From: a virus
Length of the DNA: 20,594 bases
Strand: one strand, 5' to 3'
Virus record (IMG/VR): IMGVR_UViG_3300010936_000005
Span: 1 to 20,594 of that record
Shown here: one piece after another, positions 15,159-20,594 of the stretch
How the letters are laid out: each line of letters opens with the position of its first letter
Position numbering within the stretch: position 1 is the first letter of the stretch
Position numbers and translations under genes: made by a program
Notes under the pieces: model-generated
What the model was told of the DNA's origin: nothing
Databases searched by the model: none
The model's input: only the letters and a program-made list of their open reading frames with translations

Positions 15159-16345
15159 TTTTTAAGTTCTTCTATTTGTTTGCTTAAATCTTTTACTGCC
15201 TCTATAAGTAATCCAACTGTATTAGCGTACTTCATAGTTTTTACTGTCCCCAACTCTTTGTCCTCATGTTCATCTACTAGCTCTGGCACCACTTTTTCTA
15301 CTTCGTTAGCTACTACTCCTATTTCTTTTGAATTGTTTGATTTACGAGTAAAGTGCACTCCTCTTAATTGATTTACTTTTTCTAAAGCATTTCCTATTTG
15401 ATAAATGTCTTCTTTCAGCGCCATATCAGAATATGCACCTACGTTACCTGTAGCTGTAAAATTACCACTGGTATCACAAGTCAACATAGTGCTATTTGAA
15501 TTATTATCAACTCGCCAAGTAGTATCAAATTTGGTTATGGTGTTGCCGTTTGTAGCAAAATAAAATCTATTTCTACCATCAGCAGAACTAAGCCAAGCAT
15601 CGTTAGGTAAGGCTGAATTTAATTTAGCATTAATTTGTGTTTGCACATTGGAAGTTACTCCATCAAGGTAGCCAACCTCTGTATCAGTTACTGCACTTGC
15701 AGAAACATCTCCATTACTATCAGATACTAAGGCTCTACTAGCAGTCAAGTTTTCCATTTTACTAAATTCTATTAAAGCTGTTGATTTTATATCTGCATTT
15801 ACAATATTAGTAATAGTATTGTTATCAGAGTCTATCGATTTATTAGTAAAGGTTGTTGATGAACTCGCAGTAACATCACTAAAACCACCACCATTCAATG
15901 TTGAATTAGATCCTAGATCTATCTTATCTAAACCATCAGTAACAGCAGCTCCAGAACCGGCCCCATCTGTAAATACTAATTTAGTTTTACCATTTGGTAT
16001 GGTTACATTAGCGCCACTACCTTGAGAAATAATTATGTTTTGTGCTCCGCCAGTTGCATTTTCAATAAACCATAATTTAGAAATTGTATTTGGAGCTAGA
16101 GTTATAGTACAAGCTGAGTCTAGCGTACCAGTGTATTTTAAATACATAGCTCTGCCAGGAGCAGTAGCTCCATTAGATACTGTTGTAGTGTGTAAGTCAG
16201 CGTTTGTGGTTATTGCTTCAGTTCCATAACCTAAAGCTTCTCCAATTAATTCTAAATTTTCGTTTGTACGATTTCCCCAGGTACCTGATTCATCACCAGT
16301 TCCCATTTCTCTAAGTCTGAGATTATTATCAAACGTACTTGCCAT
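15155..16345 (-). CDS. Tail fibre with C-terminal S74 intramolecular chaperone (396 aa)
   Basis: The N-terminus (1-45, F-D-N-N-L-R-L-R-E-M-G-T-G-D-E-S and then G-T-W-G) is a marine-phage fibre entry domain. The middle is Thr/Ser/Asn/Gly beta-rich with the fibre motif G-Y-L-D-G-V-T-S-N-V-Q-T-Q-I. From S306 the protein reads S-D-M-A-L-K-E-D-I, then G-V-V-A-N-E-V-E-K-V-V-P-E, then Y-A-N-T-V-G-L-L-I-E-A-V-K. This is a full peptidase S74 domain of about 91 residues with Ser306 and Lys311 as the dyad. Family members drive trimer folding and then cut themselves off just before the Ser, predicted here between Y305 and S306. GAGGTA precedes the ATG. A terminal coiled coil (K-D-L-S-K-Q-I-E-E-L-K-K) fits trimerisation. 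Confidence 0.85.
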   Translation of the reverse strand: MASTFDNNLRLREMGTGDESGTWGNRTNENLELIGEALGYGTEAITTNADLHTTTVSNGATAPGRAMYLKYTGTLDSACTITLAPNTISKLWFIENATGGAQNIIISQGSGANVTIPNGKTKLVFTDGAGSGAAVTDGLDKIDLGSNSTLNGGGFSDVTASSSTTFTNKSIDSDNNTITNIVNADIKSTALIEFSKMENLTASRALVSDSNGDVSASAVTDTEVGYLDGVTSNVQTQINAKLNSALPNDAWLSSADGRNRFYFATNGNTITKFDTTWRVDNNSNSTMLTCDTSGNFTATGNVGAYSDMALKEDIYQIGNALEKVNQLRGVHFTRKSNNSKEIGVVANEVEKVVPELVDEHEDKELGTVKTMKYANTVGLLIEAVKDLSKQIEELKK

Positions 16346-16382
16346 GTTTTTACCTCGTTAAATTATAATTAAATTATTAACA

Positions 16383-17087
16383 TTAAGCCACATCTTCCCA
16401 ATTAGGATCTTGAGTATCTGTTATTTCACTAAAACTTGATGTTTGTGATTCTGTTATTTCACTAAAGTTTGATGATTGAGAATCATCTAACATGGACCAA
16501 ATTAATACTGTAGATAACTCATTTGTCACCTCAAGTCCAACAAGAGTTACATTTGCTTTAGCTATTTCCGTTATAGTTCCTAAACCACTAGTTAAAGCAA
16601 ATCCTGATAAGGTAATCGTATTACTTGATCTTTGCGTTATTGTGCCTAGAGCAGAAGTAGCTAATTGACTAGCTGGCGTAACATTTGCCACTCCAGTTAC
16701 AGTTACCCCTACTGAGCCAACGCTTGTATTTAAACTAGGTAAAGTTGCTACAGCTTGCGCATTTACTCCTACACCGCTCAATCCGGAAGTAGCTCCTTGG
16801 CTTGAAAAATCTATTGTTAAATTAGATTCTCCTGTGATTGTCATTAAACCTAATCCAGATGTCATAGCAAAACCAGTAACACCTATATCTCCACCAGCAG
16901 TAATACCTACTCCGCCTACGGCAGAAGTTGCTCCTTGGCCTGTAGGATTTATGTTAGCTGCACAAACAAAAGTAGTTGTGCCCACTGATCCAGTGGCAGA
17001 CTGCCCTGTTAAAGATACATTTACATTACCTGCAAGGCCAGCTAGGGAAGCGAAAGGTGATTCTGCAAATGCACTTATTCCAAACAT
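16383..17087 (-). CDS. Beta-repeat virion protein with triple C-terminal motif (234 aa)
   Basis: After 20 residues the protein consists of about eight imperfect repeats of 21-24 residues (21-44, 45-66, 67-88, 89-112, 113-133, 134-155, 156-177, 178-198). Each is roughly N-V-x-V-T-G-x-x-A-T-S-G-L-G-x-V-T-I-T. The repeats predict short beta strands and a fibrous stack. The acidic tail has three 11-residue units (D-S-Q-S-S-N-F-S-E-I-T; E-S-Q-T-S-S-F-S-E-I-T; D-T-Q-D-P-N-W-E-D-V-A). Both repeat types are familiar from marine phage structural proteins. No enzyme motif is present. It lies between the enzyme cassette and the second S74 fibre, so it is likely a fibre shaft or tail decoration. Structure inferred from composition alone. 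Confidence 0.65.
   Translation of the reverse strand: MFGISAFAESPFASLAGLAGNVNVSLTGQSATGSVGTTTFVCAANINPTGQGATSAVGGVGITAGGDIGVTGFAMTSGLGLMTITGESNLTIDFSSQGATSGLSGVGVNAQAVATLPSLNTSVGSVGVTVTGVANVTPASQLATSALGTITQRSSNTITLSGFALTSGLGTITEIAKANVTLVGLEVTNELSTVLIWSMLDDSQSSNFSEITESQTSSFSEITDTQDPNWEDVA
16417..16482 (-). repeat. Two tandem 33-bp direct repeats in coding sequence
   Basis: Units 16417-16449 and 16450-16482 begin with an identical 17-base run, TCTGTTATTTCACTAAA, and remain similar after it. They encode the first two of the three 11-residue acidic units at the end of the 234-aa protein. The high base identity points to a recent duplication, or to slippage. Confidence 0.8.
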
Positions 17088-17095
17088 TTAATTAC

Positions 17096-17845
17096 TCATG
17101 CTCCTTTTGTTTTATAAAATTTTAAAAGTTTATACCACTCTGGTTTTATTTCTTCCCATGCAGTAAATTTTTTAATACCTAAAGTATGTCTAACTTCCTC
17201 TATAGGTTTATCTAAAAGTTCATGCCAATTAACAGTCATAAACCAAGGAGTTTGTTTGCCTTTTAAATAACCTTCTAAAATTAATCTAAAAATACTTATT
17301 GCAGGATTAAATTTAATTTTAAACCATAAAGGACCTTGTATTGCATTTTTGCCAAAAGAGTTTCTAATGGACAAAAATATACTAGATAAACAAATATAAA
17401 AAAAACTCCAACGAAAACCTTTTGCAATAGAAAAAGCTAATACTGATAGCTCTGCAATAGGAGTAGAATCTAATCTATTTAGACAATGTATTAAATCATG
17501 TTCGTTTAACATACCTTGTAAAAAAGCTATTCTTTTTTTTCCTTTAGTTTTAGATAAATTAAAATTTTTATGAAACAAATCATCTTGATTATTTTGCCAA
17601 AAAAATTTTAACTCTGACCCTAGAGTTCCTTTTTTATATTGTTTTTGCATAACCACTTCTTTTAAATTTTTCTGCTTAAAAAAAGTTTTTGCGTAAGGGT
17701 GTTTTTTAAATTTGTTAAATATCTTTCTATCACAGTTTTTATCTAACTCATCTACCATAGTTAAAATTAAATTCAAATTTGTCTTAGAATGGTCTTTTTT
17801 TATTGTTTTGTAATAAGTTTTTAAGAATAAAAAATGTTTAATCAT
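17096..17845 (-). CDS. Coq4-family protein (ubiquinone-biosynthesis-like), phage-encoded
   Basis: A 249-aa protein. Residues 116-132 give H-D-L-I-H, then eleven residues, then E: H116, D117, H120 and E132 match exactly the HDxxHx11E metal-binding signature of Coq4. Around it are G-T-L-G-S-E-L (73-79) and A-E-L-S-V-L-A-F-S-I-A-K (131-142). The C-terminal N-W-H-E-L-L-D-K-P-I-E-E-V-R-H-T-L-G-I (206-224) matches the way Coq4 proteins end. A hydrophobic stretch (about 146-160) suggests membrane contact. Coq4 organises or catalyses a step on the quinone ring in ubiquinone synthesis; human COQ4 is reported to act in oxidative decarboxylation at C1. The protein is Lys/Phe-rich, unlike its Gly/Ser/Thr-rich fibre neighbours. 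It is translated from an ATGA overlap with the cupin-like gene. Family call from motif; substrate in this phage is open. Confidence 0.75.
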   Translation of the reverse strand: MIKHFLFLKTYYKTIKKDHSKTNLNLILTMVDELDKNCDRKIFNKFKKHPYAKTFFKQKNLKEVVMQKQYKKGTLGSELKFFWQNNQDDLFHKNFNLSKTKGKKRIAFLQGMLNEHDLIHCLNRLDSTPIAELSVLAFSIAKGFRWSFFYICLSSIFLSIRNSFGKNAIQGPLWFKIKFNPAISIFRLILEGYLKGKQTPWFMTVNWHELLDKPIEEVRHTLGIKKFTAWEEIKPEWYKLLKFYKTKGA

Positions 17846-18549
17846 TTGTAAATTGCTATTATTCTAGTTGTTTCGTTACTTACATTTTTTATTAAACACT
17901 CAGAACTTGTAAGTTTTTTACAATCATACTTAGAGAACGTATGTGTTGTTTCTCCCACAGTTACCTCACAATTATCTCCTGTTAATATATAACAAGTATC
18001 TCCATCTTTATTAAAGGAAGTTGTTTGTTGTGAGGGTAAATCAATGTTTTTATAATTCCAACCATAAGAATTACCCATAGCACATACTATAACAGTATTA
18101 TCTTCTAAAGCTTTTAAATATGCTTTATCAGTAGCTATCTCCCAAGCAGATGACCTTTCAGTCCATTCTGTTATATATCCACCATAATTTATGGTATATC
18201 CTAACTTATTGCTCTGAGTAAATTTAGTTGCATAGTTATCATCAGGATTGTTTTTTGCTAGTTCCCAAAACTTATCTATTACCTCTTGGGTTATATTTTC
18301 TTCATCTTTCCATTCATAACAAACTTCCAAACTACCTTTCATAAATAAATAATTATTTAAAGATTTTTGAATTTTATTAGAATCGGAATGATAAATTATA
18401 CTGTCGTAATGAGGTTGTTCTTCAATACTTAATCTACCTATTTGATCCCCATAATTGCCAAATAAAATACTTATTTGTAAATTATTATCTAAGTTTACAA
18501 CTGGGTACTCAGGATTTTGAGAAAAAGAAAAGATTATATTTTGTGTCAT
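17842..18549 (-). CDS. Cupin-like protein of unknown function (235 aa)
   Basis: No family recognised for the whole protein. The C-terminal 60 residues (about 176-235) look like a small cupin barrel: C-Y-I-L-T-G-D-N-C-E-V-T-V-G (strand-turn-strand with Gly), then F-S-K-Y-D-C-K-K-L, then I-K-N-V-S-N-E-T-T-R-I-I-A-I-Y. The metal-binding His/Glu set of active cupins is not complete, so it may bind a ligand or be structural. The N-terminal 170 residues are mixed alpha/beta with many Trp and Tyr (G-Y-T-I-N-Y-G-G-Y-I-T-E-W). Both ends are overlapped: TAATG with the 78-aa gene and ATGA with the Coq4-like gene, placing it firmly in the enzyme cassette. Confidence 0.5.
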   Translation of the reverse strand: MTQNIIFSFSQNPEYPVVNLDNNLQISILFGNYGDQIGRLSIEEQPHYDSIIYHSDSNKIQKSLNNYLFMKGSLEVCYEWKDEENITQEVIDKFWELAKNNPDDNYATKFTQSNKLGYTINYGGYITEWTERSSAWEIATDKAYLKALEDNTVIVCAMGNSYGWNYKNIDLPSQQTTSFNKDGDTCYILTGDNCEVTVGETTHTFSKYDCKKLTSSECLIKNVSNETTRIIAIYK

Positions 18550-18785
18550 TATATTTCACTTGAATTTGTCTTAGGTATATCTTGATTTATTTCTTTTACA
18601 GTTTTTAACTCTGAATCTCGATTGTTTATTTGTTCTAATAATTCTGCTTGTAGCTCTGATAGTTCTTTATTTTCTTTTAATACTTCTATTGAATGACCAT
18701 TCCAAAAACAAAACGCAACTTCTCCTACTTCTTCTGAAGTTTTAAAGTAAACTACAATATCTTCGCTATTTAATTCTACGCTCAT
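18549..18785 (-). CDS. Small coiled-coil protein (78 aa)
   Basis: The best start is the ATG at 18785, giving MSVELNSEDI..., in a TAATG overlap with the upstream gene like the other junctions in this stretch. An eight-codon extension would need a TTG start and a 25-base overlap. Residues 1-33 form a small beta region (D-I-V-V-Y-F-K, then V-A-F-C-F-W-N-G-H). A Leu-heptad coiled coil follows (about 38-62, L-S-E-L-Q-A-E-L-L-E-Q-I), then a polar tail. Not recognised as a family; the coiled coil could mediate assembly with the neighbouring tail proteins. Confidence 0.55.
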   Translation of the reverse strand: MSVELNSEDIVVYFKTSEEVGEVAFCFWNGHSIEVLKENKELSELQAELLEQINNRDSELKTVKEINQDIPKTNSSEI

Positions 18786-19534
18786 TAGTGAGTTACTGTT
18801 ATACTCCAAGTTCCAGAAAAACCACCACTATGTGCAGCTATGGCATTTACTAAAGTAAAGTTCACCAATGTGAAATTTCCTAAAGTTGCATTGGTTGTAT
18901 GAGTAACGGCCATCATACCTAGACTTGCGCCATTTGCTGTTTGAGTTCCATTATAAAAAGTAGTGGCAGGAAAGTTTCCCTCAGCAGCACAATATATTGA
19001 TGTAAGAGGAAGTCCAATACTACCACTATAGGTAGTACCATAAGAATAAGCAGTTCCTACATGACCTGCAAAATACATTTGAAAAGTAGCAGGAAAAAAC
19101 CCTCCTCCTGAGGCATATTGAGAAATCATTCCGTAACAAGTAAGCGGAGTATTTGTTCCTGAACTTGTTCCTCTAAAGTGATTTGCCTGTATAGCTCCAG
19201 AGGAAGGTATTGCTCCTGCATTTCCTGTTTTATCAACTCCTGTAAACTTATTAATAACCATAGATTGTGTTGTATTTGTCATATGGCTATTGAGAGCAGT
19301 ATGGCAAAACCCATCGTAATATCTGGTGCCAGTAAGGGTTGCTTTACCTGAGGTGTATGTATAACTAGTGGTAGTGCTTTTTACTGTTGGAGCAAATGCA
19401 GTAGAAGTGCCTGTATTATTAAAATTATTAGGCAATCCTCCACTATAATACTCATTTAAACTAATAGGATTACTCCCCCCAAACTCAGTTTGAATTTGTG
19501 AAAATGATACTGCTCCTGAACCTGATATTGCCAT
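18785..19534 (-). CDS. Receptor-binding / fibre-tip protein with collar-type N-terminus (249 aa)
   Basis: Starts MAISGSGAVSFSQIQTEFGG, followed by S-N-P-I-S-L-N-E-Y-Y-S-G-G. This is the same short module as in the 202-aa protein: Q-[IM]-x-T-E-x-G-G-S, then L-N-[DE]. The remaining 210 residues are Ser/Thr/Gly/Tyr-rich beta structure with aromatic turns (for example F-Q-M-Y-F-A-G-H-V-G-T and S-I-Y-C-A-A-E-G-N-F-P) and end T-W-S-I-T-V-T-H. No catalytic motif is seen. It follows the oxygenase in a TAATG overlap and would be a natural substrate candidate for it. Probably a host-recognition tip; assignment based on the module and position. Confidence 0.68.
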   Translation of the reverse strand: MAISGSGAVSFSQIQTEFGGSNPISLNEYYSGGLPNNFNNTGTSTAFAPTVKSTTTSYTYTSGKATLTGTRYYDGFCHTALNSHMTNTTQSMVINKFTGVDKTGNAGAIPSSGAIQANHFRGTSSGTNTPLTCYGMISQYASGGGFFPATFQMYFAGHVGTAYSYGTTYSGSIGLPLTSIYCAAEGNFPATTFYNGTQTANGASLGMMAVTHTTNATLGNFTLVNFTLVNAIAAHSGGFSGTWSITVTH

Positions 19535-20169
19535 TAATTACTTCTTTTTTCTAACCAATTTATTTTTTCCATTTTTGAATCTCCTATAAGAACTCTATTC
19601 CAATTTTCATATTTCTGAAAAAGTTTTGGTGTTTGTTTCCATATACTTGTAGCTAAATTTTTTCTTATTCCTTTATGTATTCGAGTTACTCTGTGCATTT
19701 GTGCTGAGTCCATTAATACAAATCTATTTTGTTTAGGTTTTATTCTTTCTATACTTTCGGTATCAATATTTAAAGCATTTTTACATTGTGCCTCTAAGTT
19801 TAATCTTTCATCATAGGGTGCTATTTCCATAACTCCACCACATAAATCATGACTTACTTCTACATAATAAACTAAACTTTTGTCTGCTATTAAGTAATCA
19901 TCATTTATATAGTGTGATTCACAAGTATCTTGATGCCACTCTAAAGAACCCATATCTTGAAATACTCTTGACCAATATTCAAAGCCTCCTTCAAGATAAT
20001 CATTTGGATCTATTAAATCTTGCCATAAAAGTTTTATAACTTCTTCAACTGGATTTCTAGGATTTTCTGACCACCAACCTTTCCAATAGTTATACATAGG
20101 CATTGTTTGATATGCTTTAGATTTTGCTAAATTAAAATCTAGTTTTAAAGCATTATCTTTTACTATCAT
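19534..20169 (-). CDS. 2-oxoglutarate/Fe(II)-dependent oxygenase (prolyl hydroxylase-like)
   Basis: A 211-aa protein with the residues of the 2OG-Fe(II) dioxygenase fold in order. W-H-Q-D (78-81) supplies iron ligands H79 and D81. C-G-G-V-M-E-I-A-P (110-118) is the turn and strand following the first sheet. N-R-F-V-L-M-D-S-A-Q-M-H-R-V-T (148-162) supplies H159. I-R-K-N-L-A-T-S-I-W (168-177) supplies R169, ten residues after that His, to bind 2-oxoglutarate. All cofactor residues are intact, so activity is likely. The family hydroxylates protein side chains (Pro, Lys, Asn), nucleic acids or small molecules. The start overlaps the S74 fibre gene by ATGA, and the stop overlaps the next fibre gene by TAATG. 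This suggests a job in tail maturation or host interaction, which is inference. Confidence 0.85.
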   Translation of the reverse strand: MIVKDNALKLDFNLAKSKAYQTMPMYNYWKGWWSENPRNPVEEVIKLLWQDLIDPNDYLEGGFEYWSRVFQDMGSLEWHQDTCESHYINDDYLIADKSLVYYVEVSHDLCGGVMEIAPYDERLNLEAQCKNALNIDTESIERIKPKQNRFVLMDSAQMHRVTRIHKGIRKNLATSIWKQTPKLFQKYENWNRVLIGDSKMEKINWLEKRSN

Positions 20170-20594
20170 TTATCCTCTAGTTCTTTTACTCTGGCTTCTA
20201 ATTCTTTTATAGCTTCTACCAACAATCCAACTGTATTGCCATAACGAATAGCTAAGTGTTTATCTTCATCATTGTCTATATCACAAGATTCATAAACCGC
20301 CTCTGGTAAAACTTTTTCTAAATCTTGTGCTATCAATCCCGTACTAACTTTGCCGTCTTTTTTATAATTAAAGGTAATTCCTTTTAATTGTTTTACTTTA
20401 TCAAGAGCATCAGGAATGACTTCAATATTTTCTTTTAACTTTATATCTGACGTATTTCCAAAAGCTGTAATATTGCCATTACAAATTATTGCACCAGCAT
20501 CAGAAAAATCTACTCTAACTCCTGTGATTGCTGAACCACCATCATTTCCTGATATAAAAAAGTCTTTGTCCGCACCTACTACTGTCATAACAAG
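20166..20594 (-). CDS. Tail fibre C-terminus with S74 chaperone domain, 5'-truncated
   Basis: The frame is open to the window edge (two more codons, Leu-Val, lie before the ATG at 20588), so this is the end of a longer fibre. Numbering from that Met, residues 1-46 are beta-rich and end G-N-I-T-A-F-G-N-T. The S74 domain begins at S47: S-D-I-K-L-K-E-N-I, then G-L-I-A-Q-D-L-E-K-V-L-P-E-A-V, then Y-G-N-T-V-G-L-L-V-E-A-I-K and a coiled-coil end. Ser47 and Lys52 form the expected dyad; cleavage is predicted just before Ser47. The domain closely resembles that of the 396-aa fibre, so the two fibres share an evolutionary module. The stop overlaps the oxygenase start. Confidence 0.85.
   Translation of the reverse strand, partial: LVMTVVGADKDFFISGNDGGSAITGVRVDFSDAGAIICNGNITAFGNTSDIKLKENIEVIPDALDKVKQLKGITFNYKKDGKVSTGLIAQDLEKVLPEAVYESCDIDNDEDKHLAIRYGNTVGLLVEAIKELEARVKELEDK

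Noticed and set aside
16346-16382. TATAAT on the minus strand (16367-16362) as an internal promoter for the S74 fibre
   Set aside because: No matching -35 box, and transcription would begin at the ribosome site itself (GAGGTA, 16351-16356), leaving no usable leader.
17842-18549. Calling the cupin-like protein a metal-dependent dioxygenase
   Set aside because: The His/Glu metal set of catalytic cupins is not complete, so only fold similarity is claimed.
18786-18809. Upstream TTG start extending the 78-aa gene by eight codons
   Set aside because: It needs a rare start and a 25-base overlap with the 249-aa gene, while the ATG at 18785 gives a TAATG junction identical to its neighbours.
1-20594. 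Integrated prophage with attachment sites
   Set aside because: No integrase, tRNA, flanking direct repeat or bacterial gene is visible; a free phage genome or contig explains the content.

Overview
The window is part of a tailed bacteriophage genome (Caudoviricetes), most likely a marine podovirus-type phage of an AT-rich host such as SAR11 or a related marine bacterium. The support is the strong A/T bias, very tight gene packing, and structural proteins of kinds I associate with marine phages: S74-ended fibres, a Gly/Thr/Val repeat protein, short collar-like modules of the form Q-x-x-T-E-x-G-G-S, and very large internal virion proteins. No integrase, IS element, tRNA or CRISPR array is visible. 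The host assignment is inference.

Left end (1-2108), nucleic-acid and accessory region. On the plus strand are the end of a PD-(D/E)XK exonuclease and a small four-cysteine protein with its own promoter. On the minus strand is a translationally coupled pair, a DUF1064-type nuclease followed by a zinc-ribbon HNH protein. A 59-codon plus-strand gene encodes a ribbon-helix-helix (RHH) DNA-binding protein. It is divergent from the nuclease pair and overlaps the end of the structural operon by 4 bp.

Right part (2105-20594), one uninterrupted minus-strand late operon of 21 genes, read from high to low coordinates. No gap exceeds 37 bp, and many junctions are ATGA or TAATG/TAGTG overlaps. In transcription order it holds: (a) a fibre and accessory-enzyme block, with an S74-ended fibre, a 2OG-Fe(II) oxygenase, a collar-type receptor-binding protein, a small coiled-coil protein, a cupin-like protein and a Coq4-family protein; (b) a beta-repeat protein, a second S74 fibre and a second collar-type protein; (c) three small membrane proteins; (d) a 629-aa tail/stabilisation protein and its small partner; (e) lysis genes, an M15 peptidase endolysin and a 3-TM holin; (f) a virion-internal or DNA-ejection block, with a 515-aa GG-motif protein, a GNAT acetyltransferase, a 383-aa protein with its own S74-like end, a 503-aa protein and a 1299-aa giant.

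The most unusual content is the co-translated enzyme cassette between the fibre genes. It holds a 2OG-Fe(II) oxygenase with all its iron and cosubstrate residues, a cupin-like protein, and a Coq4-family protein with an exact HDxxHx11E metal-site motif. Other points are three S74-like autocleavage modules (one on an internal protein), a repeated ten-residue GG motif in the 515-aa protein, and the antisense-positioned RHH gene with a dyad-symmetric candidate operator.
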